Origin: PALSA-505 sp963699015
GTDB taxonomy: Bacteria > Actinomycetota > Actinomycetes > Streptosporangiales > Streptosporangiaceae
NCBI GenBank assembly: GCA_963699015.1
Contig: CAVOSX010000007.1
Location: 38,415-102,414 of the forward strand
Length of the DNA stretch: 64,000 bases
Reading direction: 5' to 3'
Both the position numbers and the translations under genes were made by a program. Within the stretch, counting starts at the first letter, position 1. Each line of letters begins with the position of its first letter. This document shows, piece by piece, positions 36,936 through 45,727 of the stretch. Under the pieces are notes generated by a model. It ran no database searches, had not been told where the DNA came from, and saw only the letters and a list, made by a program, of their open reading frames with translations.

Positions 36936-37698
36936 GTGGATCTGGGCTTGCAGGGGCTGCGTGCCCTGGTGACCGGCGGCACCCGCGGCATCGGGCGGGC
37001 CATCGTGGAGACGTTCCTGGCCGAGGGGGCGGCGGTCGGGTTCTGCGCGCGCACCGCCGCCGACGTCAGCGCCGCCGCCGAGGCGCTCACCGAGCGCGGC
37101 GGCACGGTGATCGGGCACGCCACCAGCGTCGCGGACGAGGAGGGCATGCGGCGCTGGGTCACCGAGAGCGCGGACCAGCTCGGCGGCCTGGACATCGTGG
37201 TGGCCAATGTCAGCGCCCTCGCGATCCCGGACCAGGCGGAGAACTGGCAGGCGAGCTTCAACGTGGACATGATGGGCACGGTCGGCCTGGTGAACGCCGC
37301 GCTGCCGTACCTGAAGCGCAGCGCGGCGGCTTCGATCGTGAGCATCGGCAGCGTGTCCGGCCGGGAGATCGACTTCGCCGCCGGGCCGTACGGCACGTTC
37401 AAAGCGGCGATCATCCACTACACCCAGGGGCTGGCCTTCCAGCTTGCCGCGGAGGGCATCCGGGCCAACAGCCTGTCCCCGGGCAACACCTACTTCGACG
37501 GCGGCGTGTGGCAGAGCATCGAGCAGAACAATCCTGACCTGTTCGCCTCGGCGCTGGCGCTGAACCCCACCGGGCGGATGGCCAGGCCCGAGGAGATCGC
37601 CCGCGCGGCGGTGTTCCTGGCCAGCCCGGCCGCAAGCTTCATCACCGGGGCTAACCTGCTCGTCGAACGGGGCGCTGACCCGCGGCGTGCAGTTCTGA
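36936..37698 (+). CDS. short-chain dehydrogenase/reductase, frameshifted in the last codons
   Basis: A classical SDR. The cofactor motif is TGGTRGIGRAI, and the catalytic residues are Ser in IVSIGSVSG and Tyr/Lys in YGTFKAA. It reduces or oxidises an alcohol/ketone with NAD(P). One extra A at 37666-37667 changes the expected VDGALTRGVQF-stop into a long unrelated tail ending at 37808. Without it the stop is the TGA at 37696-37698, giving 253 residues, a normal SDR length. The GTG at 36936 follows gggagg. Last gene of the hydroxyacid oxidase set. Confidence 0.87.
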
Positions 37699-37719
37699 CC
37701 CGGCCTGCGGTCGGTGAGC

Positions 37720-37740
37720 GCTTCGCGTTAACGGCGAAGC
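37720..37740. terminator. hairpin between convergent SDR and Asp-box genes
   Basis: gcttcgc (37720-37726) pairs perfectly with gcgaagc (37734-37740) around the loop gttaacg. It lies 22 bp after the corrected SDR stop and directly abuts the stop of the minus-strand gene, so it can serve both. It also supports the corrected, shorter SDR reading. Confidence 0.55.
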
Positions 37741-38880
37741 TCAGCGCAGTGTCGCCACCCGCCCCAGGTCGCCGGATGCCCAGCAGGAGCCGTCCGGAGT
37801 GCAGCTGACCGTGTCGAACTGGCCGGTGTCAAAGGTGTGCCAGGTCAGGCCGCCGTTGTAGGAGACGTCCGAGCCGGTCAGCCCCACCGCGATGACCGTG
37901 GCCAGCGTGTGCGGGACCCAGCTGACGCCGGAGCGGTACCCGGCCGGGCCTGACGGCGGGGAGAACCACGGCCGCCCGAAATAGGACAGCGCCGCCACGT
38001 TGGCCGACGCGGTCGGCACGTTGAAGTCGCCGCCGACCGCGACCCCGGCCAGCGGGGTGCGGAACGCGAGCCCGAACACGCCGGCCGTCGGGCCGGCCAC
38101 GATCGGGGTAGTGCTGGCGTGCCAGGTGCGGCCGCCATCACGGGACTGGAACACCCGGGCCGCCGCGGCGGCCCCGCTGCCGAACCAGGCGTCGTGCCCG
38201 GACGTGGTGAGGCACTCGCCACTCGCCGCGAACCCGGCCTCGCCGGGCAGCGCCGGCGGCATCCCGGCGTTAGGCAGGACGGTCCAGCTCCGGCCGCCGT
38301 TCCTGGTGGCCAGGATGCGGAACTTGCCGTTCACCGGGTCGCTCAGCACCAGGCCGCGGCGGGGGTTGAAAAAGGCCATGCAGTCAAAGAACGCCTGCCG
38401 GCTGGTGTTCTGGTAGGCCAGGCTCCAGGTGCGGCCGCCGTCGGCGGTGAAGTACAGCCTGGAGGCGGCGCCGGTGCCCGCGGCCATGGCCACGGCCCGG
38501 GTGGCGCTGAACGCGGAGATGTCGCGGAACTGCAGCGCCGACGCCCCGGGCGGCGATGCGTTGATCCAGGTCCGGCCGCCGTCAACCGTGCGCAGCACGG
38601 TCCCGTCGTAGCCGCCGAGCCAGGCCACGTTCCGGCTGACCGCGGCCAGCCCGCGGAAATGCACCTGGGTACCGGTGTCCAGCAGCTTCCAGGACAGCCG
38701 GCCGGGGAAGCGGCCGACGGCTGGCGCCGGGTTGCTGGCGGCATGCGCCCGGTGGACGGTGGCGCGCGCCGGGTTGCTGGCGGCGGCGGCCGCGGGAATC
38801 ACGGCGGCCGACAGGCCAGCAGCGGCGGCGCAGACCGCGGCCGCCCGCGCGAAACGAGCAAGATCACGAGGCAGTGTCAT
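37741..38880 (-). CDS. secreted Asp-box (BNR/YCF48-like) beta-propeller protein
   Basis: A 379-residue exported protein with an Ala-rich signal peptide ending near residue 35. Repeated Asp-box motifs occur: VDGGRTW, ADGGRTW, RNGGRSW, RDGGRTW and YNGGLTW. Together with the repeated strand-turn pattern these indicate a beta-propeller as in sialidases or the YCF48/HCF136 group. No sialidase catalytic set is obvious, so binding rather than hydrolysis is likely. The ATG at 38880 lies six bases after a TAGCGT box, so probably leaderless. Confidence 0.82.
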   Translation of the reverse strand: MTLPRDLARFARAAAVCAAAAGLSAAVIPAAAAASNPARATVHRAHAASNPAPAVGRFPGRLSWKLLDTGTQVHFRGLAAVSRNVAWLGGYDGTVLRTVDGGRTWINASPPGASALQFRDISAFSATRAVAMAAGTGAASRLYFTADGGRTWSLAYQNTSRQAFFDCMAFFNPRRGLVLSDPVNGKFRILATRNGGRSWTVLPNAGMPPALPGEAGFAASGECLTTSGHDAWFGSGAAAAARVFQSRDGGRTWHASTTPIVAGPTAGVFGLAFRTPLAGVAVGGDFNVPTASANVAALSYFGRPWFSPPSGPAGYRSGVSWVPHTLATVIAVGLTGSDVSYNGGLTWHTFDTGQFDTVSCTPDGSCWASGDLGRVATLR

Positions 38881-38886
38881 GGTTGG

Positions 38887-38892
38887 ACGCTA
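38887..38892 (-). promoter_or_regulatory. -10 box (TAGCGT) of the leaderless Asp-box gene
   Basis: On the minus strand TAGCGT is followed by CCAACC and then the ATG at 38880. No ribosome site. Confidence 0.5.
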
Positions 38893-39069
38893 GCGCATAT
38901 CGTGGGTGTCATGAACGGGCCCGTTCTGTAAAGTCGGGGCAAAGGATTAGAAAAGGCCCGGCATGGTCGGACATCTCGCAAACCGGGGCCTGGCTGCTGG
39001 CCGGATCGGACCAGCATCGGGATCTGTGTGGGGCTGCGACCACGGGCCCGGAGCACCTGGGGGCACGGC

Positions 39070-40863
39070 GTGACAGACGATCGACTTCCCAGCGGCCAGG
39101 ACGCGGCACCGACAGGCCGGGATCAGTCCCGCGCCAACGACGGCAACGGCGGCGATGAGCGGGCTGCCATCGTCGTCGCCAGCCATGACGCGGACATACG
39201 CGGCACGCTCAGCCGCGAGTTGTCGAGCCGGTACGCCGCGGACTATCAGATCGTCGTCTGCGACGACCCGGACCACCTGGACGCTCAGGTGCGGAACCTG
39301 GTGCGCGGCGGCACGCCGGTGGCCCTGGTCGTCGGCGGGCTCGGCACCGAGGATCCGGACGGCCTCGACGTCCAGGCCGGGATCCGTGCCATCGACCCGA
39401 CGGCGTTGCGGGTGGCCGCGGTCCGGTGGGGTGCATGGGAAACCGCGCGGCCGATCTTTGATGCGGTCACCCTGGGCAAGATCGACCACTGGATGTATCG
39501 CCCTAAGGAGCGTCCTGACGAGGACTTCCATAGCTCGGTCACGAACTTCCTGAGCGAGTGGAGCCAGTTGCGCGGCGGCGGGTTCGAGGCGGTACAGATG
39601 ATCGGCGAGCGCTGGTCGCCGCGGTCCCAGGAACTGCGCGACATGTTCTCCCGCAACGGAATACCGATCGGCTTCTACGACGCCGATTCCGACCGCGGCC
39701 GGCAGTTGCTGCGCGAGCAGGGCCTGGAATCGGCGGACCTGCCGGTCATGGTGCTGCGCTTCGCGGCGGATCAGCCCACGCTGGCCAACCCGTCGAATCT
39801 GGAGCTCGCCGAGGCTTTTGGCCTGATGACGCCCATACCCGAGGGCGAGGTGTTCGACGTCGCGGTGGTGGGAGCGGGCCCGGCCGGGCTGGCGGCCGCT
39901 GTCTATGCCTCCTCCGAGGGGCTGCGGACGGTGGTCATCGAGCGGGAGGCCATCGGCGGCCAGGCGGCGACCAGCTCGATGATCCGCAACTACCCGGGAT
40001 TCGCGCAGGGCATCAGCGGGGCCCGGCTCGCGTTCGCGGCCTACCAGCAGGCCTGGGTCTTCGGCACCACGTTCCTGTTCCTGCGGCAGGTCGACGAGTT
40101 GCACGGCGAACAGGGCCATTACCGGCTGCGGCTCTCGGACGGGAGCACCCTCACAGCGCGCTCGGTGGTCCTCGCGAGCGGCGTCAGCTACCGCCGGCTC
40201 GGCGTCCCGGCGCTGGAAAAGCTGCTCGGCCGGGGCCTGTTCTATGGTGCGGGGGTCAGCGAGGCGGCGGCGATGCGCGGCCGGCGGGTGTACGTGGTGG
40301 GGGGCGGTAACTCGGCCGGGCAGGCCGCGATGCACCTGTCCCGGTGGGCCGAACAGGTGTCGATCCTGATTCGTGGCCAGTCGCTGGCCAACAGCATGTC
40401 TGACTACCTCATCCGCGAGATAGACGCGACGCCGAACGTCGACGTCCGGTACCGCGTGCAGGTGGCCGACGGCACCGGCACGGATCATCTCGAGGAGCTG
40501 ACGCTCGAGGACACCAAGACCGGGGCCAGGCACACGGTCCCGGCCGACGCCGTGTTCGTCCTGATCGGCTCCGAACCGAGGAACGAGTACCTGGACGAGG
40601 GTGTCGCCCGCGACGAATGGGGCTTCGTGCGGACCGGACCTGACCTGCTCGACGACGCGGGCCGCGGGGACGTCAGCTGGGGCCTGGACCGCCCGCCGCT
40701 GCCGAACGAGACGAGCCTGCCTGGCGTGTTCGCGGCTGGTGACGTCCGCCGCGGATCGGTCAAGCGGGTCGCATCCGCGGTGGGCGAGGGAGCGGTCACC
40801 GTCCAGTACCTGCACCGCACGGTCGAAGCCGCGGCCGGCGCGCGGCACCCGCGGAGCCGGTAG
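39070..40863 (+). CDS. thioredoxin-reductase-like flavoprotein with receiver-like and glutaredoxin-like domains
   Basis: A 597-residue cytosolic flavoprotein. Residues about 32-165 resemble a response-regulator receiver (AAIVVASHDADIRGTLSREL). Residues about 170-255 resemble a glutaredoxin fold with SPRSQELRDMF in place of a Cys motif. From about 262 a TrxR-type FAD/NAD(P) core follows: VVGAGPAGLAAAVYAS, GGQAATSSMIRNYPGF, VVGGGNSAGQAAMHLSR and VFAAGDVRRGSVKRVASAVG. The CxxC usual in TrxR is absent (GAGVSEAAAMRG), so electrons must go to another acceptor. The GTG at 39070 is the best start. Two bases separate its stop from the next gene. Confidence 0.85.
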   Translation: MTDDRLPSGQDAAPTGRDQSRANDGNGGDERAAIVVASHDADIRGTLSRELSSRYAADYQIVVCDDPDHLDAQVRNLVRGGTPVALVVGGLGTEDPDGLDVQAGIRAIDPTALRVAAVRWGAWETARPIFDAVTLGKIDHWMYRPKERPDEDFHSSVTNFLSEWSQLRGGGFEAVQMIGERWSPRSQELRDMFSRNGIPIGFYDADSDRGRQLLREQGLESADLPVMVLRFAADQPTLANPSNLELAEAFGLMTPIPEGEVFDVAVVGAGPAGLAAAVYASSEGLRTVVIEREAIGGQAATSSMIRNYPGFAQGISGARLAFAAYQQAWVFGTTFLFLRQVDELHGEQGHYRLRLSDGSTLTARSVVLASGVSYRRLGVPALEKLLGRGLFYGAGVSEAAAMRGRRVYVVGGGNSAGQAAMHLSRWAEQVSILIRGQSLANSMSDYLIREIDATPNVDVRYRVQVADGTGTDHLEELTLEDTKTGARHTVPADAVFVLIGSEPRNEYLDEGVARDEWGFVRTGPDLLDDAGRGDVSWGLDRPPLPNETSLPGVFAAGDVRRGSVKRVASAVGEGAVTVQYLHRTVEAAAGARHPRSR

Positions 40864-40865
40864 CG

Positions 40866-41792
40866 GTGGCCGCCGACGACAGGCTCAGGGCCGGATCCGG
40901 GAAGCGGCCGGACGTCCGCGGCCCGGACGGGCCGCCGGCAGATCCGGCCGCGGTGGCCTACCGGCCGCTCGTGCCGGCCATGCGCGTGCTGCTGTACGTG
41001 GCGGCGGTGCTGGTGCTGCTTGCCGGGTTTCAGCTGTTCGTGTTCACCGACCGAACGGCCACGTTCTTCGCCTGGACGATCGCCCCCCCGCTGGCGGCCG
41101 CGTTCCTGGGCGCTGCCTACTGGGCCAGCATGGCGATCGAGGCCCTCGCCGCCCGGCAGGCGCTATGGGCCAACGCGCGCATCGCGGTGCCCACCGTGCT
41201 GGTGTTCACCGTGCTCACGCTCGCTGCCACCTTGAACCACCTGGACAAGTTCCACCTGGGGAGCCAGTTCGAGGCCCGGACGCGCATCGTCACCTGGGCC
41301 TGGATCGCGGTCTATGCGCTGGTTCCCGTGCTGATGCTGATCATCCTGGTCGTGCAGGCGCGCACGCCCGGGTCGGACCCGCCCCGGGTGGCCGTCCTGC
41401 CGGGCTGGCTGTGCTGGCTACTGGGTGCCCAGGCGGTCGGCCTGTTCGGTCTCGGCGTGGCACTGTTCGCGGTCCCGGACCAGGCCGCCCCGCTGTGGCC
41501 GTGGCCGCTGACCACGCTGGTCGCCCAGGCGACCGGGGCCTGGCTGATCAGCCTGGGCGTGGCCGCGGCGCATGCGGTGCTGGAACGATCCGCCCGCCGG
41601 CTGCGCCCGGCGGCAGTTGGCTACATCCTGCTCGTCGTGCTGCAGTGCATAGCGCTCGCGCGCTATCCGCACCAGTTCGCGTGGGGATCCGCCTCCGGGA
41701 TCGTCTACCTGATCGTCCTGGGCACGATGCTGCTGACCGGCACGGCCGGGCTGGTCAAGGGGCTGCCGCGTCCCTCACCCGACCGGACGTAG
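40866..41792 (+). CDS. polytopic membrane protein, function unknown
   Basis: A 308-residue protein with about eight hydrophobic segments, the first at VLLYVAAVLVLLAGFQLFVF. I do not recognise the family. The start is GTG at 40866, directly after the flavoprotein stop, so the two are co-transcribed. The pairing suggests a membrane partner or electron-acceptor role for the flavoprotein, which is inference only. It converges on lexA with 23 bp between stops. Confidence 0.72.
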   Translation: MAADDRLRAGSGKRPDVRGPDGPPADPAAVAYRPLVPAMRVLLYVAAVLVLLAGFQLFVFTDRTATFFAWTIAPPLAAAFLGAAYWASMAIEALAARQALWANARIAVPTVLVFTVLTLAATLNHLDKFHLGSQFEARTRIVTWAWIAVYALVPVLMLIILVVQARTPGSDPPRVAVLPGWLCWLLGAQAVGLFGLGVALFAVPDQAAPLWPWPLTTLVAQATGAWLISLGVAAAHAVLERSARRLRPAAVGYILLVVLQCIALARYPHQFAWGSASGIVYLIVLGTMLLTGTAGLVKGLPRPSPDRT

Positions 41793-41805
41793 GCAGCCGC
41801 AGCAC

Positions 41806-41823
41806 CGGTCTTCGGTCAGACCG
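41806..41823. terminator. hairpin between the membrane-protein gene and lexA
   Basis: cggtct (41806-41811) pairs with agaccg (41818-41823) around tcggtc. An alternative 15-bp palindrome ttcggtcagaccgaa overlaps it. It covers the lexA stop codon and lies 14 bp after the facing gene, fitting a bidirectional terminator. Confidence 0.4.
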
Positions 41824-42541
41824 AACGCAAGACGGCGACCACCTTGCCACGGATCTCGGCCTGGTCGCCCAGGATCGGCGTATAGGCCGGGTTCTGCGGC
41901 ATCAGCCAGCGGTGCCCGTCGGCCAGCTTGAGGGTCTTGACCGTGCCTTCCACCTCAATCCCGTCGATCAGCGCAGCCACAACCTCGCCGTTCTCGGCCT
42001 CGGCCTGCTCCCGGATCACCACCCAGTCACCGTTGACGATCCCCACCCCGATCATCGAGTCTCCGACGACCCTGAGCGCGAACAGCGCACCCGCACCGAC
42101 CATCTCCCTGGGCAGCGGGAGGCGGTCCTCGCGCGGTTCCGCGGGGGAAATCGGCTCGCCCGCCGCGACCTGCCCCGCGACCGGCACCCAGACCACCGTG
42201 TCCCGTCCGGGGCCGGCTGACGTGTCGCCGGCCTCGGGCCCGGGGGCCGGCCGCGGCGCAGCATCGGATTGCGCCAGGAAAGACGCCTCGCCGGGCAGCC
42301 GGACCTGCACCGTCCGCACGCCCCCGGAGTCGCGGCGCAGGAACCCCGCGGCCTCCAAGATCGCGTACTGATAGCCGAGCCCGCCCGCGCTCTTGCGCCC
42401 CAGCGCCTTCGCCACCTCGCGCATGGATGGCGGGCGGCCGTCATGATCACGAGTAAGGTTCCGGACGGCCAGCAGGATCGCGGTCTGTTTCCGGGTTAGC
42501 CCGGTGTCGGACTGGCCGCGTGGCTCCGCCGTGTCTGCCAT
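41816..42541 (-). CDS. lexA: LexA-family SOS repressor
   Basis: A 241-residue repressor-protease. The N-terminal winged helix is LTRKQTAILLAVRNLTRDHD ... PSMREVAKALGRKSAGGLGY. The cleavage bond is Ala122-Gly123 (VPVAGQVAAGEP), the nucleophile is Ser162 (VVGDSMIG) and the general base Lys202 (VEGTVKTLK). It represses DNA-damage genes until RecA-stimulated self-cleavage. GGAGGCC precedes the ATG at 42541. The linker is longer than usual. A perfect LexA box was not found upstream, only a TCGAAC half-site at 42580. Confidence 0.9.
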   Translation of the reverse strand: MADTAEPRGQSDTGLTRKQTAILLAVRNLTRDHDGRPPSMREVAKALGRKSAGGLGYQYAILEAAGFLRRDSGGVRTVQVRLPGEASFLAQSDAAPRPAPGPEAGDTSAGPGRDTVVWVPVAGQVAAGEPISPAEPREDRLPLPREMVGAGALFALRVVGDSMIGVGIVNGDWVVIREQAEAENGEVVAALIDGIEVEGTVKTLKLADGHRWLMPQNPAYTPILGDQAEIRGKVVAVLRSV

Positions 42542-42700
42542 TGGGCCTCCGCGTGGAATCGTGACCAGCGTGCGCCGCATCGAACTCATCCCCGAGGTCA
42601 GGCCCGGCCATTCCTGCCGCTCCCGGTGATGTCCGTTATGGCGGAGCATTGGCATTGCTATGGCGACGCAAACGCTCCGCGCTGCCGGGAAGCCCCAGCC

Positions 42701-43756
42701 TCAGCACGAATGGTACGGGAGGTACCTATCGGTCATGACGGCCGAGGCGTCCGGCGCGTGCTTGATCAGCTTGTGCGCCTGCATCCAGCTCCCGAAGCTC
42801 CGCCACGCGCGCAGGTTCATGCAGCCGGTCTTCATGCCATCGTCCTGCCCCGCCAGCTTCAGCGTCATGGGGACGCTCACCTGCAGGAATGATGGCTTGT
42901 ACTGGCTGACGGTTTGCATGATCGCGGTAGTCGCGCCCGGGTTTTTGATCGCCGCGCGGGTTCCGGCGGCAAATCCGGCCACGAACCGCCGGACCGCGCT
43001 GGCATAACCGGGATCGGACGCCAGCCTGCGGGCGTTCGCGACGAGCACGAGCTCGTCGTAGCCAGGCACCCCGAGCGTGTTCGCCGGGAAGTCGGCGGCA
43101 CGCTTGCCCATCTCCTGGCTGATCTGGATGGCCTCGACGTTGCGGTACCCGCCGATGATCGCGTTGACCTTCCCGGACAGGATCGACGGCACCAGGTTGT
43201 AGCCGACCGATTGATGCGGCACCTGCGCGGCGGACAGGTGGCACGTGTGCAGCAGGGTGTCGTAGAAGGCGTAGTCGCTCGGGACGCCGGTGAACCCCAC
43301 CGAATGCCCGCGGATCTGGCACAGGCTCGTGACCGGGATCTTCGGCGAGACGATGAGGCCGTTGAGCGGGACCGGGATGACCGCGGCCACAGCGACCACC
43401 GGCAAGCCCTCTTGCTGGGCGTAGAACATCTCAGGCTCGTAGGAGACGGCCAGGTCGGCACGGTTCAGCCCGACCAGCTTGAGCGGGTCGGCGGCGCTCG
43501 ACGGGACCCGGAAGGTCACTGTCAGGTTCTGCCGGGAGAAGTACCCCTTGTCCTGCGCGTAGTAGAGGCCGGCGTGATCGGGGTTCGGTACCCAGTCGAG
43601 TTCGACGTTGAGCGACGCGGGGCGTGCGGCATCCGGCGAGCCGCCGCCCGCCCCCCGGGCGGAAGTCGCCGCGTTGCTGCCGCACGCGCTGGCCAGGACG
43701 GCCAGAACCGAACCCGCGGCCAGCGCCCGCCGGCCGGATACGTGAAGCCGGTTCAT
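42701..43756 (-). CDS. thiY: thiamine-precursor ABC transporter substrate-binding lipoprotein (ThiY/NMT1-like)
   Basis: A 351-residue lipoprotein of the NMT1/THI5 class. The signal peptide ends in a lipobox-like LASACGS. The diagnostic start of the binding fold is LNVELDWVPNPDHAGLYYAQ, then DLAVSYEPEMFYAQQEGLPV. Homologues bind formylaminopyrimidine or other pyrimidine precursors of thiamine. It is the third gene of an operon whose first gene follows a TPP riboswitch, which strongly supports the assignment. ATG at 43756. Confidence 0.88.
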   Translation of the reverse strand: MNRLHVSGRRALAAGSVLAVLASACGSNAATSARGAGGGSPDAARPASLNVELDWVPNPDHAGLYYAQDKGYFSRQNLTVTFRVPSSAADPLKLVGLNRADLAVSYEPEMFYAQQEGLPVVAVAAVIPVPLNGLIVSPKIPVTSLCQIRGHSVGFTGVPSDYAFYDTLLHTCHLSAAQVPHQSVGYNLVPSILSGKVNAIIGGYRNVEAIQISQEMGKRAADFPANTLGVPGYDELVLVANARRLASDPGYASAVRRFVAGFAAGTRAAIKNPGATTAIMQTVSQYKPSFLQVSVPMTLKLAGQDDGMKTGCMNLRAWRSFGSWMQAHKLIKHAPDASAVMTDRYLPYHSC

Positions 43757-43828
43757 CGGGGCCTCAATCCTTCCTTCCTGCCCGGACGGCACGGGCACCG
43801 CCCGGCTCCGCCCGCGGCCGCGGGCAGC

Positions 43829-44674
43829 TCACCGGTATCCCCTGGGCGCCCAGGGCACGAAGATCCGCTCCAGCAGCGACACCGCGCCGAAGAGCACCAG
43901 GGCGATGGCGGTCAGGCACACGATGGCGGCGAAGATCCTGGCGGTGAGCAGGTTCGGCGTGGCCGCCAGCATCACGTAACCCAGGCCCTGATTCGATCCC
44001 GACCACTCGCCGAACACCGCGCCGATCGAGGCGAAGGTGGCCGCGATCCGCATCCCCGAGAAGATCGAGGGCAGCGCCGCGGGAAATTCGATCCGGCGCA
44101 GAATCGCCCAGCGTGAGGCGTCGAGGGTGCGCATCATCGTGATCAGCTCGTCGTCGACCGACCGCAGCCCGTCGATCCCGTTGACCACGATCGGGAAGAA
44201 GCAGATCAGCGCGACGATGACCAGCTTGGGCAGGATGCCGTAACCGAGCAAGATCACGAGAATCGGCGCCAGGACGATGATCGGAACCGTCTGCGAGCCG
44301 ATGAGCAGCGGGTAGACGGCCCGCCGCACGACGGGGAACAGGTGCAATCCGACGGCCAGGCCGACGCCCGCCGCCGCGGCGATCACGAACCCCAGCACGA
44401 TCTCGCGAAGCGTGACGAGCAGCGCGGGCTCCAGCACCGGCCAGTCCGTCTTCATGTCCACGGCGATCTCGGAGGGCGCGGGGAGCAGGTACTCGGGAAC
44501 GTGCGCCAGGCGCACGATCAGCTCCCACAGGCCTAGCCCGGCCAGGATGAGCAGGACAGGAGGTCCATAACGGGCGAAGCGGGAGCCTGCCCGCTGGGAT
44601 CCGGCTGGTTCCGGGCGGGCTGGCCCCGGTACCTCTGCTCTTTCGCCGGCCGCTGGCCGCATCACGTCGCTCAT
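43829..44674 (-). CDS. thiX: thiamine-precursor ABC transporter permease (ThiX-like)
   Basis: A 281-residue permease with about six membrane helices. The EAA loop reads MMRTLDASRWAILRRIEFPA followed by ALPSIFSGMRIA. It is the channel for the ThiY-bound precursor. The ATG at 44674 overlaps the ATPase stop as ATGA, so translation is coupled. A proline-rich cytosolic leader precedes the first helix. Confidence 0.9.
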   Translation of the reverse strand: MSDVMRPAAGERAEVPGPARPEPAGSQRAGSRFARYGPPVLLILAGLGLWELIVRLAHVPEYLLPAPSEIAVDMKTDWPVLEPALLVTLREIVLGFVIAAAAGVGLAVGLHLFPVVRRAVYPLLIGSQTVPIIVLAPILVILLGYGILPKLVIVALICFFPIVVNGIDGLRSVDDELITMMRTLDASRWAILRRIEFPAALPSIFSGMRIAATFASIGAVFGEWSGSNQGLGYVMLAATPNLLTARIFAAIVCLTAIALVLFGAVSLLERIFVPWAPRGYR

Positions 44675-45435
44675 GCCCCGAGGGCCTCCAGCGCCTGCTC
44701 CTTCAGCGTCACGAACTCCCGGCTGGTCACGATCTCCCGCCTGGATCCGTTGCCGCGATGATCGGCATCGAGAACCGCAACCACCTGCCCGGGCCGCTGC
44801 GACAGCACGACTACCCGCCGGCTCAGCAACAGGGCCTCCTCGACATCGTGGGTGACCAGGAGCACGGTGCGCGGGACCGCGTCCATGGCTTGCAGCAGCC
44901 ACTCCTGCATCTGGGCGCGCGTGATCGAGTCGAGCGCGCCGAACGGCTCGTCGAGCAGCAGAACATCCTTGTCGGCCATCAGGGTGCGAAGGAAGCTCAC
45001 CCGCTGGCGCATGCCGCCAGACAGTTCCCCGGGCCTGGCGTTCTCGAAGCTGGCCAGGCCGAAGCGCTCGAAGAGCGGGCGGGTACGGGTGCGCGCCTCC
45101 GCCCGTGACAGTCCCTGGTTCTGCAGGGCGATCGCGGCATTGTCCAGCGCTGTTCGCCACGGCAGCAGCAGGTCACGCTGGGGCATGAGCGCGCACCGCG
45201 CCAGCCGCTGCCGCGCCGAGGCGGCATCCTCGACCCGGGCCAGTCCGGTGTCCGGGTCCAGCAGGCCGGCGACGATCTTGAGGATGGTCGTCTTGCCCCC
45301 TCCGCTGGGCCCGACGATCCCGACCCGCGAGTGCCGGGAGACCGACAGGTTGACGCCCGCCAGGACAGCGACCTGGCCGAAGGACTTGGTCACGTCCCGG
45401 AGTTCGATAGCGAGGGCATCTGCCGCGCCCGCCAC
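44671..45435 (-). CDS. thiZ: thiamine-precursor ABC transporter ATP-binding protein (ThiZ-like)
   Basis: A 254-residue ATPase of the nitrate/sulfonate/taurine class. Walker A is GPSGGGKTT, the signature LSGGMRQRVSFLRTL, Walker B VLLLDEPFGALDSI and the switch His in LVTHDVEEA. It powers the ThiXY importer. The start is GTG at 45435, just after the riboswitch; GGGAGATGAGG serves as the ribosome site and partly overlaps the riboswitch 3' strand. First gene of the operon. Confidence 0.9.
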   Translation of the reverse strand: MAGAADALAIELRDVTKSFGQVAVLAGVNLSVSRHSRVGIVGPSGGGKTTILKIVAGLLDPDTGLARVEDAASARQRLARCALMPQRDLLLPWRTALDNAAIALQNQGLSRAEARTRTRPLFERFGLASFENARPGELSGGMRQRVSFLRTLMADKDVLLLDEPFGALDSITRAQMQEWLLQAMDAVPRTVLLVTHDVEEALLLSRRVVVLSQRPGQVVAVLDADHRGNGSRREIVTSREFVTLKEQALEALGA

Positions 45436-45446
45436 GGCTACCTCAT

Positions 45447-45540
45447 CTCCCTACGCCGGCATTACCCGGTCAGGTTCGGACGGTCGGTGGCGCGCGCCGT
45501 GCGGCCAGCCACCCTCTCAGCCCGGTACGCCCGAGCTCCC
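45447..45540 (-). ncRNA. TPP riboswitch (THI element)
   Basis: On the minus strand the two conserved cores are plain: GCTGAGAGGGTGG in the pyrimidine-sensing arm and GAACCTGACCGGGTAATGCC in the pyrophosphate-sensing arm. The closing helix is GGGAGCTCGGGCG at one end and CGGCGTAGGGAGA at the other. It lies immediately 5' of the ATPase start, so thiamine pyrophosphate probably hides the ribosome site and shuts off translation of the importer. Confidence 0.93.
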
Positions 45541-45727
45541 GTGCGCTTGCTCCTCGATCCTACCCAGCACGATGATCTGGTAATCCACGGCCGGTCATCC
45601 GCCGCCGGGGCGACCGCGCCCAGGCGGCCCTCGGTGCGGGACAGCGTTGCCGATTCGCGGTACACCGGACGGCTCGCTCGGGCGTCAAACCGGTAGGCCT
45701 CCCCGCAGTAAGGAAGCAGCCCACGCC

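Noticed and set aside
42580..42596. SOS box upstream of lexA
   Set aside because: Only one half, TCGAAC, is present; the second half (GTTCGA) is missing, so a LexA site is not supported.
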